Source: Lactobacillus acetotolerans DSM 20749 = JCM 3825 (GTDB taxonomy: Bacteria > Bacillota > Bacilli > Lactobacillales > Lactobacillaceae). Taken from it: a stretch of DNA of 38,336 nucleotides. The first letter of the stretch is position 1; every line of letters starts with the position of its first letter. The stretch is taken from positions 1 through 38,336 of the forward strand of contig NZ_AYZC01000010.1 of NCBI RefSeq assembly GCF_001436775.1, in the 5' to 3' direction. The notes beneath the pieces were generated by a model. It was not told the origin of the DNA. It ran no database searches and worked only from the letters and a program-made list of their open reading frames with translations. The translations under genes and the position numbers were made by a program. Positions 14,295 through 24,692 of this stretch are shown here, piece by piece.

Positions 14295-16676
14295 ATGAAA
14301 TATAATCAATATGCTTATGTCGATACTGATTTTCAGGAACAAATTAAAGAATTAACCGACATCAACTTTTTACCTAAAAATTACCAGGACTGGTCATTTA
14401 GTAACCTTCTAGCCAAAATGATCAAAAATGTACTAGCCGAAGCTAAAAGCGATCAGGCTAAAACGACGAAATTAGCTGAATTTGCTGTATCCGATAAACA
14501 AACCCTAACTGTTTTTTTAGCCAGCGATCCGCAAAAAATTGGTACAAATCAATTCTATAACGTAGCCTTACAATTATTGGGCTATCACGTTGACTACGAC
14601 TACAACTTAGCCAGCCCTACTGGTTTTATGCAAAAACATGCCTTACCTTTTATTCAAGATATTGATAATACCGACAAATTAATTCATGCATTTTATCGTT
14701 TGCTCAACACCCGTGCCAAGAACGGACAAATTCTACTTGATGTTATGGCCGGCAAGGGGTACTTTACCCAATTTTGGGGACAAAATAAATTTATGTTCTT
14801 TAATGGTAAAAGCATCCCAGTTTTCAATACCAATAAAGTAATTCGGGAAGTTGTCTACGTTGAAAGCGACTTAGACACTGATGAAGATGGCAAAAGTGAC
14901 TTGCTGCAAACAACCATCTTCCGTCCCGCCGAGAGCAACAGCGGTCTAAAAGTACCTGCTTTATATACCGCAAGTCCATATTTTGGCGGAATTATCGAGA
15001 ACGAGAAACGCAACCATAACGTAGATGAGAATTTATCCGATGCAACTGAATGGGAAAATCCACAATACAAAGCTGCCCCAACGGTTAAAGCTACGCAACC
15101 TGGCGATGAGAACAAAGCTGCCACTGAAGAAGCTATCCATAAGTCTTCTTACCCATTAAATGAGTATATGCTTGCACGCGGATTTGCCAGTGTCTTCGCT
15201 GGCGGGATCGGTACCCGTGGCAGCGACGGCTTACGAAGCACGGGTTCTCCTGAGGAAACTGAGAGTGCAAAAGAAATCGTTGAGTGGTTGCATGGCGATC
15301 GAATTGCTTATACTGACCGGTCCAGAAAACACGAAACAAAAGCATTTTGGTGTAATGGGAACATTGGTATGACCGGTCGCTCCTACCTTGGTACCTTACA
15401 AATTGCTGTGGCTACCACTGGCGTAAAGGGACTTAAAACGGTTGTCTCTGAGGCAGCTATCTCCTCTTGGTACGATTATTACCGTGAACACGGTCTGGTT
15501 ATTGCACCAAGTGAATGCCAAGGTGAAGACCTTGATTTGCTTGCTGAAACCTGCCAATCAAACTTATGGGATGCTGGAAGCTACCTTAAAATCAAACCTA
15601 AATATGATGCAATGCAGAAGTCTTTACTTAAAGGTGAAGACAGAGCAACAGGACAATATTCTAACTTTTGGGAAGCGAGAAACTACCGGCATAATTCTGA
15701 TGGTATTAAATGTTCTTGGATTAGTGTTCATGGCTTAAATGATTGGAACGTAAAGCCTAAAAACGTATACAAGATTTGGCAGAAGGTAGCTAAAATGCCT
15801 ATGAAACACCACCTATTCTTACACCAAGGGCCACACTACAATATGAACAACTTTGTTTCCATTGATTTTACCGACCTCATGAATCTTTGGTTCGTTCACG
15901 AACTATTAAATCTTGAAAACAATGCTTACAAACAATGGCCAACTGTCATGATTCAAGATAACCTTCAAGCTGATACATGGCATGAAGAAAAAGATTGGAA
16001 TAATAGTATTGGTAAAGCAGTTACCTACTATCCAACTAATAATCATGAATTATTTAAGGATGTTAACGGAACTGAAAAGATGAGCTTTACAGATGTTGGT
16101 GGACAAGAATTTAAGAAAGCTAAAATTTCTGAAAGTAAGTGGCAATATAAATTTATTTGTGGAAATAAAAAATGGGCTGAGCCGAGTTTGCGTTTTGAAA
16201 GTGATGAATTTATCCACCCAGTAACAATTGTTGGTCGTCCAGAAGTTAAAATACGTGTTTCCAGTAGCCTAGATAAGGGACAGATTTCTGTTGCCTTGGT
16301 TGAATTAGGTAAGCGGAAACGTTTAACGGCTACACCAAAATTATTAATGCGTGATGGCCAAGAATTAGGATATAGATTTGGTACAGATACTTTGCAAGAA
16401 TTTGTTCCTGCTAAAGAGACAAAGGCCAAACTAATTACTAAAGCACACATGAATTTACAAAATTATGCTGACATGAAAAAGCCAAGTAAAATCGAAGCAG
16501 ACAAATTTTATGACTTAGATTTCAAATTACAGCCTACCTATTACACGATGCCGATTGGTAGTAAACTTGCATTGATTATTTATTCTACTGATGAGGGTAT
16601 GACCAAACGTCCCTTAGAGAATGATACTTATACGGTAGATTTAGCTGGAACCGAAATTAAATTTAGTCAAAAATAA
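14295..16676 (+). CDS. pepX: Xaa-Pro dipeptidyl-peptidase PepX
   Basis: This cytoplasmic serine peptidase removes X-Pro dipeptides from peptide N-termini and is central to use of proline-rich casein peptides. The nucleophile is Ser363 in [10 protein letters not shown]. Asp483 (GLNDWNV) is 120 residues later, as in known PepX, and the His lies in [10 protein letters not shown] (510-514). The domain order is an N-terminal helical domain (1-145), the alpha/beta-hydrolase core and a C-terminal beta-sandwich from about 580. The length of 793 residues is full for lactobacilli. It has an AAAAGGAG ribosome site and a terminator right after the stop, so it is monocistronic. Confidence 0.97.
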   Translation: MKYNQYAYVDTDFQEQIKELTDINFLPKNYQDWSFSNLLAKMIKNVLAEAKSDQAKTTKLAEFAVSDKQTLTVFLASDPQKIGTNQFYNVALQLLGYHVDYDYNLASPTGFMQKHALPFIQDIDNTDKLIHAFYRLLNTRAKNGQILLDVMAGKGYFTQFWGQNKFMFFNGKSIPVFNTNKVIREVVYVESDLDTDEDGKSDLLQTTIFRPAESNSGLKVPALYTASPYFGGIIENEKRNHNVDENLSDATEWENPQYKAAPTVKATQPGDENKAATEEAIHKSSYPLNEYMLARGFASVFAGGIGTRGSDGLRSTGSPEETESAKEIVEWLHGDRIAYTDRSRKHETKAFWCNGNIGMTGRSYLGTLQIAVATTGVKGLKTVVSEAAISSWYDYYREHGLVIAPSECQGEDLDLLAETCQSNLWDAGSYLKIKPKYDAMQKSLLKGEDRATGQYSNFWEARNYRHNSDGIKCSWISVHGLNDWNVKPKNVYKIWQKVAKMPMKHHLFLHQGPHYNMNNFVSIDFTDLMNLWFVHELLNLENNAYKQWPTVMIQDNLQADTWHEEKDWNNSIGKAVTYYPTNNHELFKDVNGTEKMSFTDVGGQEFKKAKISESKWQYKFICGNKKWAEPSLRFESDEFIHPVTIVGRPEVKIRVSSSLDKGQISVALVELGKRKRLTATPKLLMRDGQELGYRFGTDTLQEFVPAKETKAKLITKAHMNLQNYADMKKPSKIEADKFYDLDFKLQPTYYTMPIGSKLALIIYSTDEGMTKRPLENDTYTVDLAGTEIKFSQK

Positions 16677-16696
16677 TAAGCCAAGTATTCCAGCGG

Positions 16697-16725
16697 ACAG
16701 AATGCCAATAGCATTCTGTTTTTTT
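16697..16725 (+). terminator. Intrinsic terminator of pepX
   Basis: ACAGAATGC, loop CAATA, GCATTCTGT, followed by seven T residues. It begins 20 bases past the pepX stop. Confidence 0.9.
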
Positions 16726-16762
16726 GTTATAAAAAATATAGTATCCAGAATTTCACTATGAA

Positions 16763-16925
16763 GTTAACCCCCTGAACTAGACGAAGAGTCTAATCCAGGA
16801 GGTCTTTTTATATGACCAAATATCAAGCTAATACAAAATTAAGAGCAATCAAACGTTATCAAAAAGGAGTCGATTTAAATCAAATCAGTAAAGAATTAAA
16901 TATTACCAATGCCAACGAAATAGAT
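16763..16925 (+). mobile_element. Left-end remnant of an IS3-family element
   Basis: The stretch begins with CCCCTGAACTAGAC, which resembles IS150-type ends. Then comes a small stem (TAGAC/GTCTA), an AGGAGG ribosome site and the start of an OrfA-like reading frame. Homology seems to stop near 16905-16925, where unrelated sequence begins. No right end and no orfB are present, so it cannot move by itself. Confidence 0.6.
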
Positions 16926-16982
16926 CATTGGCGTTGGTTATCTAATTGCAAGTATCGTATTACTAACCAAACAATTTTCTAA
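16812..16982 (+). pseudogene. Truncated IS3-family transposase OrfA
   Basis: A reading frame of 56 codons begins MTKYQANTKLRAIKRYQKG and continues with a helix-turn-helix region (DLNQISKELNITNANEI). This is the N-terminus of an IS150-like OrfA, normally 90-170 residues. After about residue 36 the frame runs into sequence that reads as a membrane protein in another frame, so the end of the frame is an artefact of truncation. There is a good AGGAGG site 12 bases before the ATG. It is a non-functional relic. Confidence 0.65.
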
Positions 16983-17253
16983 TCTACTACAAATAATTGA
17001 ATACGTTTATTTACCTATTCTCTTAATCAAATTCGATTATTCCCCACTTTCAAATACCTTATTGGAAATAATCGTACCTGTGCATGAAATTGCTAACTGG
17101 ATGACTTTAATTATTAATCATCAAAATTATAATTTTAACTTGTACATGGTCATTTCTATTGTAGATTGCCTTTTATGGTTAATGTTAGGATTAACTGCTT
17201 TCAAAAAAGCTAATAATTTAGCAAAACATAGTGGGAAAATTGGTAATTTTTAA
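16924..17253 (+). pseudogene. C-terminal fragment of an unknown membrane protein
   Basis: A frame open from 16924 to the stop at 17253 codes for about 109 residues with three hydrophobic segments (GVGYLIAISVLL; VYLPILLIKF; YMVISIVDCLLWLMLGLTAF) and a basic tail. It lacks a start with a ribosome site and begins exactly where the IS3 relic ends, so it looks like the downstream part of a membrane protein gene cut by an insertion or deletion. The segment from the TTG at 17062 has no ribosome site and is unlikely to be a gene. An ABC-2-type permease tail is a guess only. Confidence 0.5.
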
Positions 17254-17262
17254 AATAAAGCA

Positions 17263-17299
17263 AAAAACGCGGTAGACATCATAATGCAATGTCTACCGC
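17263..17299 (-). terminator. Intrinsic terminator of the pyr operon
   Basis: GCGGTAGACAT and ATGTCTACCGC form a perfect 11-bp stem with a 9-base loop. Read on the minus strand it ends in GTTTTTTG. It lies 12 bases past the carB stop. Confidence 0.9.
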
Positions 17300-17311
17300 A
17301 TTTCTTTAATT

Positions 17312-20300
17312 TTACTTCAAACTCTCTGTAGCAAATAACCTATTTTCAAGTGCTGTCAGAAGTGCTTCCGCAGTATCTAATGCAGTAAGTAGTGGAATAT
17401 TTTGTTGGATTGTAACCTGTCTAATAATGAAACCATCTGAGTTTTTCTCAACATCATGGCCCATTGTATTAATTACCAAGTCAATCTTCTTATTTCTTAA
17501 TTCCGTCAAAATATTATTATCACCGGGCTCATGAACCTTAGTAACCGGATTTACATGCAGACCGTTTTTACGTAAGAATTCTGCGGTACCTTTGGTTGCA
17601 AAAATTCGGTAACCAATTTTAGCAAAGCGTTCGGCAATCGGTAGAATTTTACCTTTATCACGATCTTCAATGGTAAGAAGAACGTTACCATTATCTGGAA
17701 TCTTCATATTTGCACCAGCAAATGCCTTTAACAAGGCTTTGGCAAAGGTTCGATCGCTGCCCATTACTTCGCCAGTTGATTTCATTTCTGGACCAAGGTA
17801 ACTATCAACATCATCCAATTTACTGAAGGAGAATACAGGTGCTTTAACACTAATTCTGTCGGATTCTGGAGCCAAGCCATCTTGATAGCCTTGCTCTTTT
17901 AAACTTTCTCCCATAATTACTCGGGTAGCAACTTGTGCCATTTCAATCCCGGTAATTTTACTCAAGAATGGAACCGTTCGACTAGCACGTGGATTTACTT
18001 CAATGATATAGACTTCACCATTACGAACAATATACTGAACGTTCATAATTCCATGACAATTTAAAGTTAAAGCTAATTTTCTAGTAATATCGGTAATTTT
18101 TTTCTTAACTTCTTTAGTAAAAGTTTGTGGTGGATAAACCGCCATTGAATCTCCTGAGTGCACACCAGCATGTTCAATGTGTTCCATAATTCCTGGTAAA
18201 AGAACCCGATCGCCGTCACAAATTGCATCGACATCACATTCACGGCCATCCAGGTAATCATCAATTAAAATCGGGTGATCGCTTGCAATATCAACGTGAT
18301 CGTTCAAGTATTCTTCTAATTCTGCTTTACTATAGACAATTTCCATTGCCTTTCCGCCTAATACATAACTTGGACGTACCAAAACTGGATATCCTAATTT
18401 TTCAGCTGCTTTAATTACGCCATCCCGAGTAGTAGCGGTTAATCCTTTAGGCTGCTTTAAATCAAGCTTTTTTACAATTTCATCGAATAACTCACGATCT
18501 TCAGCTCGGTTAACGTCTTTAACACTAGTCCCTAAAATTTTAATACCGTGTTCTTCAAGTCCGGCGGCTAAATTAATTGAGGTTTGTCCACCAAATTGAA
18601 CGATGACCCCTTCGGGCTTTTCAAGGTCACAAACATTTAAAACGTCTTCCAAAGTTAACGGTTCAAAGTATAACTTATCTGAAGTTGAGAAATCGGTTGA
18701 AACAGTTTCAGGATTAGAATTAATAACGATTGCTTCATAACCCATCTTCTGTAATGCTTTGACACAATGAACAGTTGCGTAATCAAATTCGACCCCTTGC
18801 CCAATTCTAATTGGACCAGAACCAATTACTAAAACCGATTTTTTATCCGTCTTCTTACTCTCATTTTCTACATCATAAGTTGAATAAAAGTATGGAGTCT
18901 TCGATTCAAATTCAGCTGCACATGTATCCACCATTTTATAAACCGGGATAATGCCTTTAGATTTTCTAAGTTTACGAATTTCATCAGCATTCTCATGCCA
19001 TAAATTAGCAATTGTCTGGTCACTAAAACCATATTTCTTAGCAATTTTTAATGTTTTAATATCGTCTTTGTTTTTCTGGATCGTTTTTTCTAAATCAACA
19101 ATATGTTTAACGATATCTAGGAAGTAATAGTTAATCTTAGTTAACTCGTGGACATCCTTCATGCTGTAGCCACGCCTAAATGCTTCGGCTAAGTAAAATA
19201 AACGATCATCTTGAGCTTTCACTAGTTTCGTTTCTAAATCTTCATCGCTAGCAGCATGTGCTTCAGAAGAATAGAAGTCCTTTTGATCAATTTCTAACGA
19301 ACGAACTGCCTTTTGAAAAGCTTCTTCGGCAGTACGACCAATCGCCATAACTTCCCCAGTAGCCTTCATTTGTGTACCCAAAACTCGATCAGCCTTTGGG
19401 AATTTATCAAACGGCCAACGGGGAATCTTACAAACTACATAATCAAGTGCTGGTTCAAATTCTGCATAAGTAGTACCTGTTACCGGATTCTTAATTTCAT
19501 CAAGAGTCATTCCCACGGCAATTTTGGCCGCCATCTTTGCAATTGGATATCCGGTAGCTTTAGAGGCCAAAGCAGATGAACGCGACACCCTCGGATTAAC
19601 TTCAATCACGTCATATTTATAACTATTAGGATCAAGTGCAAGTTGAACGTTACACCCGCCCTCAATCTTTAATGCCCGGATTAGTCGTAGTGAACAATCA
19701 CGCAGCATCTGGTATTCTTTATCAGATAAAGTTTGCGATGGTGAGAAAACAATTGAATCTCCAGTATGAATACCAACTGGATCAAAGTTTTCCATACAGC
19801 AGACGATCATTGCGTTATTATCTTTATCCCGCATTACTTCAAATTCAATTTCCTTGTAACCAGCAATTGATTGTTCAATCAAACATTCGGTCACCGGGGA
19901 TAATTCCAAACCATTCTTAGCAACTTTAGCTAATTCTTCACGGTTATTACAGATACCGCCACCGGTACCGCCCATGGTAAATGCTGGACGAACAATTATT
20001 GGGTAGCCAATCTTGTCACCGAAAGCTAAGGCATCTTCAACATTATTCACATTTCTAGAAGGAGCAACAGGTTCACCAAGTTTTTCACACAACTCTTTAA
20101 ATTTTTCTCGATCTTCCGCCTGATCAATTGACTCAAGCTTAGTACCTAAAAGTTCAATGTGTAATTCATCTAAAATACCTGTTTTTGACAATTCCATTGC
20201 CATATTTAATCCAACTTGCCCACCAAGCGTCGGTAAAATGGCATCAGGATATTCTTGACGAATAATCCGGGAAACCGAATCTACGGTAAGCGGCTCAATA

Positions 20301-20494
20301 TGAACCTTATCAGCAATAGACGTATCAGTCATAATGGTAGCCGGATTAGAGTTAACTAAAACCACCTCGTAACCTTCTTCACGTAAGGCCAAACAAGCTT
20401 GAGTACCAGAATAGTCAAATTCAGCGGCTTGTCCGATAATAATCGGTCCTGATCCAATCACCATAATTTTATGAATATCTGTTCTTTTAGGCAT
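17312..20494 (-). CDS. carB: Carbamoyl-phosphate synthase large chain
   Basis: It makes carbamoyl phosphate from bicarbonate, ATP and the ammonia released by CarA. Two homologous ATP-grasp halves are visible: the first opens with [19 protein letters not shown], the second with [18 protein letters not shown] near residue 550. A C-terminal MGS-like regulatory domain follows from about 930 ([20 protein letters not shown]), where effectors such as UMP and PRPP bind in the family. The ATG of MPKRTD (20494) was chosen because AAAGGATG lies upstream; the open frame extends nine codons further without a ribosome site. The length is 1060 residues. The start overlaps carA by 8 bases. It is the last gene of the pyr operon. 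Confidence 0.96.
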   Translation of the reverse strand: MPKRTDIHKIMVIGSGPIIIGQAAEFDYSGTQACLALREEGYEVVLVNSNPATIMTDTSIADKVHIEPLTVDSVSRIIRQEYPDAILPTLGGQVGLNMAMELSKTGILDELHIELLGTKLESIDQAEDREKFKELCEKLGEPVAPSRNVNNVEDALAFGDKIGYPIIVRPAFTMGGTGGGICNNREELAKVAKNGLELSPVTECLIEQSIAGYKEIEFEVMRDKDNNAMIVCCMENFDPVGIHTGDSIVFSPSQTLSDKEYQMLRDCSLRLIRALKIEGGCNVQLALDPNSYKYDVIEVNPRVSRSSALASKATGYPIAKMAAKIAVGMTLDEIKNPVTGTTYAEFEPALDYVVCKIPRWPFDKFPKADRVLGTQMKATGEVMAIGRTAEEAFQKAVRSLEIDQKDFYSSEAHAASDEDLETKLVKAQDDRLFYLAEAFRRGYSMKDVHELTKINYYFLDIVKHIVDLEKTIQKNKDDIKTLKIAKKYGFSDQTIANLWHENADEIRKLRKSKGIIPVYKMVDTCAAEFESKTPYFYSTYDVENESKKTDKKSVLVIGSGPIRIGQGVEFDYATVHCVKALQKMGYEAIVINSNPETVSTDFSTSDKLYFEPLTLEDVLNVCDLEKPEGVIVQFGGQTSINLAAGLEEHGIKILGTSVKDVNRAEDRELFDEIVKKLDLKQPKGLTATTRDGVIKAAEKLGYPVLVRPSYVLGGKAMEIVYSKAELEEYLNDHVDIASDHPILIDDYLDGRECDVDAICDGDRVLLPGIMEHIEHAGVHSGDSMAVYPPQTFTKEVKKKITDITRKLALTLNCHGIMNVQYIVRNGEVYIIEVNPRASRTVPFLSKITGIEMAQVATRVIMGESLKEQGYQDGLAPESDRISVKAPVFSFSKLDDVDSYLGPEMKSTGEVMGSDRTFAKALLKAFAGANMKIPDNGNVLLTIEDRDKGKILPIAERFAKIGYRIFATKGTAEFLRKNGLHVNPVTKVHEPGDNNILTELRNKKIDLVINTMGHDVEKNSDGFIIRQVTIQQNIPLLTALDTAEALLTALENRLFATESLK

Positions 20495-21575
20495 GACGTT
20501 TTGCATCCTTTCTTTGATCAATCATTTGCATAAAGTAGTCAAACAGCGAATCTTCATCGTGTGGACCTGGTGTTGCATCAGGGTGAAATTGAACTGAAAA
20601 TGCAGGGTACTTTTTATGTTTCAAGCCCTCAACAGTTCCGTCATTAACTTCAACGTGCGTGATCATTAAATTATCCTTATCAATTGAATTTTTATCTACC
20701 GCATAACCATGATTTTGTGCGGTAAAGCCAATATTGCCGGTAGCAATCTCCTGAACCGGATGGTTAAAACCACGGTGACCAAATTTCATTTTGTAAGTTT
20801 TAGCACCATTAGCAAGGGCAAAAACCTGGTGACCCATACAAATGCCCATTAATGGAACACGTTTTTCAACTTCTCGAATCATTTCTGTAGTAGCGCCGAC
20901 CATTTCCTCAGGATCGCCTGCGCCATTCGATAGCAACACACCATCAGGATATAGTGAAAGAATCTCTTCAGCAGTTGCTGTATACGGTAAAACGATACAA
21001 TTGCAATCCCGCTTAGATAATTCTCGTAAAATGCTGTGTTTAATACCAAAATCAACCACAACAATATTTCTTTTAGAGCCGGGTACCGGATACGGCATTT
21101 TAGTTGAAGCTTGTTGAATAGTTCCCCGGGTAATATCTTTAGCCGTTAACTCTTGGGCTACCTTTTCGGCATCTTCTTTGGAATTGGCAATTTTGCCACG
21201 AAGGGTACCATGAACCCTGATTTTTTTAACCCAAGCCCTTGTATCTATTCCTTGAATCCCAGGAATTCCTAAATGATCCAAAAACTTTGGCAACGTCGTT
21301 TGCATGCGCCAGTTAGTAGGATGATTGGCTACCTGGTGACAAATCACTCCCTTAATTCCCGGTTCAAGCGATTCATAATCAGCCAGTGTGATCCCATAAT
21401 TTCCAATTAACGGGTTAGTAAAAACTAAAATTTGGTTTGCGTATGATTGGTCCGTAATTGCTTCTTGATAACCGGTCATCCCGGTAGTAAAAACAACCTC
21501 GCCAAGAGTTTCTTTATTACTACCAAAACCTTCACCGGCATAAATACTGCCATCTTCTAAAATTAAATACCGCAT
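20487..21575 (-). CDS. carA: Carbamoyl-phosphate synthase small chain (glutaminase)
   Basis: It hydrolyses glutamine and channels ammonia to CarB. The N-terminal CPSase domain (1-150) is followed by a class I glutamine amidotransferase with nucleophile Cys246 in GICMGHQ and His331 in [10 protein letters not shown]. The third triad residue, Glu in most CarA proteins (QFHPEA), is Asp333 here. Its 362 residues are normal. Its ATG directly follows the pyrC stop and its end overlaps carB. As part of a PyrR-controlled operon, this is the pyrimidine-type rather than arginine-type synthetase. Confidence 0.96.
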   Translation of the reverse strand: MRYLILEDGSIYAGEGFGSNKETLGEVVFTTGMTGYQEAITDQSYANQILVFTNPLIGNYGITLADYESLEPGIKGVICHQVANHPTNWRMQTTLPKFLDHLGIPGIQGIDTRAWVKKIRVHGTLRGKIANSKEDAEKVAQELTAKDITRGTIQQASTKMPYPVPGSKRNIVVVDFGIKHSILRELSKRDCNCIVLPYTATAEEILSLYPDGVLLSNGAGDPEEMVGATTEMIREVEKRVPLMGICMGHQVFALANGAKTYKMKFGHRGFNHPVQEIATGNIGFTAQNHGYAVDKNSIDKDNLMITHVEVNDGTVEGLKHKKYPAFSVQFHPDATPGPHDEDSLFDYFMQMIDQRKDAKRHA

Positions 21576-22850
21576 TTATTGTCCATCCCTTTGATATACT
21601 ATTTCTCCATTAACCATTGTTAAAACTGTTGCACCATATACCTCATCTCCCGTAAATGGCGTATTAACACCCTTAGATTGATAATCTTCTTCTTTAATTT
21701 TTACCGCATGATTAATATCAAAAATTGCTATGTCAGCTGGGGCACCAGGTTCAAGGTGACCAACATTTTTTAAAGCAAAAGTTTTAGCAGGTTTATCTGT
21801 GAACCAACCCAAAAGCTGCCTTAAAGTAAAAATACCAGTTCGTACAAAGTTCGTATAAAGCTCACCAAATGCCGTTTCACTACCGGTGATACCAAAAGCT
21901 GCACTTTGCATACTACCCGTCTTTTCTTTCTTAGCATGCGGTGCATGATCAGTCGCAATCATATCAATTGTTCCATCCAACAATCCTTTAATTAATGCCG
22001 TCTGATCCTTTTTATTCCTAAGCGGTGGATTCATCTTGTAATTCGGATCGTCCTTAGGAATATCTTCATCAGTCAAAAGCAGGTGGTGTGGAGTAACTTC
22101 ACACGTAACATTAATTCCCTTAGCTTTGGCTAAACGCACTAGTTCAACACTTACTTTGCTTGAAATATGACAAACGTGATAATGGACACACGTTTTTTGC
22201 GCTAAAAGCAAATCTCGGGCTATTTGCGTTGTCTCAGCCAATTCGGTTATTGGCTTTAAATTTAATTCTTGGGCCCGTTTACCTTCATTAATAACTCCTT
22301 GATTGAAGAGCGCATCATCTTGTGCATGCTCCGCAAGTACCAAATTGTTTTCTTTGGCTTTTTGCATTGCCAAGTACATCGTCTCTGCGTTTTGTACACC
22401 TTTACCATCATTACTTACGGCAAAAGCTCCGGCTTTTTTCAATCCCAAATAATCAGGAATAATATCGGTCGTTTCATTCTTAGTAATCGGACCATATTGC
22501 AAAATATGTACTACGCCTTTTCGCTGATTTTCATTTACCATTTTTTGCATTAATTCTGGCGTATCAGGAACAGGCGTTACGTTTGGCATAGCACCTACCG
22601 TTGTAAAACCGCCATGAGTAGCTGCCAATGAACCAGTATGACTATCTTCCTTATAGGTTTGACCTGGATCACGGTAATGAACGTGTAAATCAATCAAACC
22701 CGGACTAACCAATTTACCCTTAGCATCAATTGTCTTATCACCAGATAGATGGATGGCAATAGCTTTAATTTTTTTACCTGCCACCAAAATATCCGCATGA
22801 ATTAGTTGCCCATTTTGATAAACAGTGCCGTTTTTAATTACCGTCGTCAT
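21576..22850 (-). CDS. pyrC: Dihydroorotase
   Basis: It closes carbamoyl aspartate to dihydroorotate. It is an amidohydrolase of 424 residues (type I form) with the zinc motif DLHVHYRDPG (His56, His58), HVCHIS in the middle and the catalytic-Asp motif TDHAPH late in the protein. An AGGAGG ribosome site lies within the end of pyrB, whose stop abuts its ATG. Confidence 0.96.
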   Translation of the reverse strand: MTTVIKNGTVYQNGQLIHADILVAGKKIKAIAIHLSGDKTIDAKGKLVSPGLIDLHVHYRDPGQTYKEDSHTGSLAATHGGFTTVGAMPNVTPVPDTPELMQKMVNENQRKGVVHILQYGPITKNETTDIIPDYLGLKKAGAFAVSNDGKGVQNAETMYLAMQKAKENNLVLAEHAQDDALFNQGVINEGKRAQELNLKPITELAETTQIARDLLLAQKTCVHYHVCHISSKVSVELVRLAKAKGINVTCEVTPHHLLLTDEDIPKDDPNYKMNPPLRNKKDQTALIKGLLDGTIDMIATDHAPHAKKEKTGSMQSAAFGITGSETAFGELYTNFVRTGIFTLRQLLGWFTDKPAKTFALKNVGHLEPGAPADIAIFDINHAVKIKEEDYQSKGVNTPFTGDEVYGATVLTMVNGEIVYQRDGQ

Positions 22851-23807
22851 TTACCGCAGACCTCCTAATTTACGTCCACGCATAACGGCTTCAAGCATAG
22901 CCATTCGCATGAAGACACCATTTTGCATCTGTCTGACAAACATACACTTAGGTGCCTCAACCAAATTCCCGGCTAATTCAACATCATGATTGATTGGACC
23001 CGGATGCATAATAATCGCATCATCCTTCATTTGGCCGTAACGCTTCTGATTAATGCCATATTTCTCATGATAGGCTTTTGCATTAAATTTCTTTTCATTG
23101 GGATCCTTAGCATGACGTTCGTGTTGCACCCTGAGAAGCATCATTACATCCATCTTGGATACCAAATCATCCAACTTTTCAAATTTACCGTACTTATCGT
23201 ATTTATCTGAATACCAATAACTTGGACCTGAGAAGTAAACCTGTGCACCTAATTTGGTTAATAATTCCATATTGCTCTTAGCAACCCGGGAATTAGTAAT
23301 ATCTCCAATAATTGCAACCTTTAATCCTTTAAAGTGACCGAAATGCTCGTGAATGGTCATCATATCCAGCAAACATTGGGATGGATGTTGGCCACTGCCA
23401 TCACCTGCGTTAACAATTCCAATATTCAAATGCTGGTGCTTTTGCGGATGGATTAATTGCTGGTAATATTCATTTTCTGAATGCCGAATAACTTCTAGGT
23501 CGATTCCTAATGCATCCATAATTAGTGAAGTGTCGTAAAGAGTTTCGCCTTTTTTCACAGAACTATGAGCGGGATCAAATGGAATGACTGTTAACCCGAG
23601 TTTTCTTTCAGCCATTTCAAAACTCGTATGCGTCCTACTCGAATTTTCGAAAAACATATTTGTGACATATACCGGCTTGGTTAAACGAGGAGTAGCACCA
23701 CCTTGTTTAAAATATTCTGCTCGTTTTATCAGCGATTCAACTTCATCCTTCTGTAAATCCTTAACACTTACAAAGTGAGGTAAAGTAACAAGATTTAAAT
23801 TTTCCAT
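22851..23807 (-). CDS. pyrB: Aspartate carbamoyltransferase catalytic subunit
   Basis: It joins carbamoyl phosphate and aspartate. The carbamoyl-phosphate loop SSRTHTSFE (56-64) and [11 protein letters not shown] near the C-terminus are typical. No regulatory subunit gene (pyrI) is present, as usual in Firmicutes. The start MENLNLV at 23807 (318 residues) is preferred; an open frame reaches 23849, but those codons lie inside the leader terminator hairpin. It is the first enzyme gene after the second PyrR attenuator, so its expression, and that of pyrC-carA-carB, should fall when UMP is high. Confidence 0.95.
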   Translation of the reverse strand: MENLNLVTLPHFVSVKDLQKDEVESLIKRAEYFKQGGATPRLTKPVYVTNMFFENSSRTHTSFEMAERKLGLTVIPFDPAHSSVKKGETLYDTSLIMDALGIDLEVIRHSENEYYQQLIHPQKHQHLNIGIVNAGDGSGQHPSQCLLDMMTIHEHFGHFKGLKVAIIGDITNSRVAKSNMELLTKLGAQVYFSGPSYWYSDKYDKYGKFEKLDDLVSKMDVMMLLRVQHERHAKDPNEKKFNAKAYHEKYGINQKRYGQMKDDAIIMHPGPINHDVELAGNLVEAPKCMFVRQMQNGVFMRMAMLEAVMRGRKLGGLR

Positions 23808-23828
23808 CTTTTGCATTCTTTCTTTTCT

Positions 23829-23868
23829 AAAAAAATAAACCTGAAGCATTATTTTGCTCCAGGTTTAT
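23829..23868 (-). terminator. PyrR-controlled terminator before pyrB
   Basis: On the minus strand ATAAACCTGGAGCA (23868-23855) pairs with TGCTTCAGGTTTAT (23848-23835), with one wobble and a 6-base loop, followed by a run of seven T residues. It lies between the PyrR site at 23922-23937 and the pyrB start, so it is an attenuator. Confidence 0.9.
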
Positions 23869-23921
23869 CAAAAGGGATTTTTTTATACTATTTTAGTACA
23901 AGAAAAAGCGGCAACCCTTTC

Positions 23922-23937
23922 GACCCTCTCTGGAGTC
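23922..23937 (-). promoter_or_regulatory. PyrR-binding hairpin in the pyrR-pyrB leader
   Basis: GACTCCAGAGAGGGTC on the minus strand contains the conserved core UCCNGNGAGG of PyrR anti-antiterminators. The flanking bases GAC/GTC pair and co-vary away from the most common form. Binding of PyrR with UMP should hold this hairpin and let the downstream terminator form. CTCCAG in the site can pair with CTGGAG in the terminator arm, giving a short antiterminator. Confidence 0.85.
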
Positions 23938-23964
23938 AATTAAATGGTTGGATTAATTTATTTT

Positions 23965-24507
23965 TTATTTTGGTAATTCTTTAAGTTCAACTGCGTCACG
24001 CCCATCAATTTCATGGACATTAACAGCAACTTGCTCACGTGATGATGTTGGGATATTTTTACCAACAAAATCAGCACGAATTGGTAGCTCACGGTGACCA
24101 CGATCAACTAAAACCGCAACTGCAATCGAGCTTGGGCGACCGACATCCATTAGGGCATCCATTGCGGCTCGAATTGTTCGTCCAGTGTAAATAACATCGT
24201 CAACTAAGACAACGTGTTTATTATTAATATCTACACCAACCTCGGCTGAGTTAACCACTGGATCTTGTTTAAGGGATGCATCGTGACGGTCATCCCGGTA
24301 CAAGGTAATGTCTATCTGACCAATGGGGACATCGACACCTTCCAATTTCTGAATTCGATCATGGATTCGTTGAGCTAAATAAATGCCACGCGTTTTAATT
24401 CCAACAAGTACCAAATCTTTAGTACCTTTGTTACGCTCGATAATTTCATAAGTAATACGGGTTAAAGCACGTTTCATCGCCAGTGCATCCCAAATTTCTT
24501 TTGCCAT
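23965..24507 (-). CDS. pyrR: Bifunctional PyrR regulator / uracil phosphoribosyltransferase
   Basis: It binds pyr mRNA leaders in the presence of UMP or UTP and causes early termination; it also has uracil phosphoribosyltransferase activity. The PRPP-binding motif [17 protein letters not shown] is clear. The 180-residue length is exactly that of the family. It is the first gene of the pyr operon, behind a near-consensus promoter and its own attenuator, and a second attenuator follows before pyrB. Four PyrR-type sites were found in this window, so it probably controls all pyr genes seen here. Confidence 0.96.
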   Translation of the reverse strand: MAKEIWDALAMKRALTRITYEIIERNKGTKDLVLVGIKTRGIYLAQRIHDRIQKLEGVDVPIGQIDITLYRDDRHDASLKQDPVVNSAEVGVDINNKHVVLVDDVIYTGRTIRAAMDALMDVGRPSSIAVAVLVDRGHRELPIRADFVGKNIPTSSREQVAVNVHEIDGRDAVELKELPK

Positions 24508-24532
24508 TTTTTACCTCTTTCTTTTGCCCATG

Positions 24533-24565
24533 AAAAAGCTCCCAGTCTGTAATCAGACTAGGAGC
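24533..24565 (-). terminator. PyrR-controlled terminator before pyrR
   Basis: On the minus strand GCTCCTAGTCTG pairs with CAGACTGGGAGC (one wobble, 4-base loop), followed by TTTTTC. It lies in the leader between the PyrR site and the pyrR start. Confidence 0.9.
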
Positions 24566-24608
24566 ACCTTGTAAAGTTAAACTTAACTTTAATGGAAGTT
24601 ACCTTACT

Positions 24609-24622
24609 AGCCTCACGGGACT
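24609..24622 (-). promoter_or_regulatory. PyrR-binding hairpin in the pyrR leader
   Basis: AGTCCCGTGAGGCT on the minus strand matches the published PyrR consensus ARUCCNGNGAGGYU at every fixed position. It lies 28 bases past the promoter -10 box. Confidence 0.92.
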
Positions 24623-24649
24623 AATTTTAAAGGATCTTTTCTGCTTCTA

Positions 24650-24678
24650 AATATACTTGTAATGATGACCGTTGTCAA
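24650..24678 (-). promoter_or_regulatory. Promoter of the pyrR-pyrB-pyrC-carA-carB operon
   Basis: Minus strand: perfect TTGACA (24678-24673), 17-base spacer, TATATT (24655-24650). It is the strongest sigma-A-type promoter seen in the window and lies 14 bases past the pyrD stop. Confidence 0.88.
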
Positions 24679-24692
24679 CAAGATAAATTTAG

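Noticed and set aside
14855-15738. Several open frames inside pepX on both strands
   Set aside because: They are shadows of the pepX frame without ribosome sites or recognisable protein features.
17062-17253. A 63-residue membrane protein starting at TTG
   Set aside because: No ribosome site, and the same frame is open much further upstream. It is better read as the tail of a truncated gene.
20495-20521. N-terminal extension of CarB
   Set aside because: The extra nine codons overlap the ribosome site AAAGGATG and the end of carA; MPKRTD fits the family start.
23808-23849. N-terminal extension of PyrB to 23849
   Set aside because: These codons lie in the attenuator hairpin and T-run, and have no ribosome site; family alignment starts at MENLNLV.
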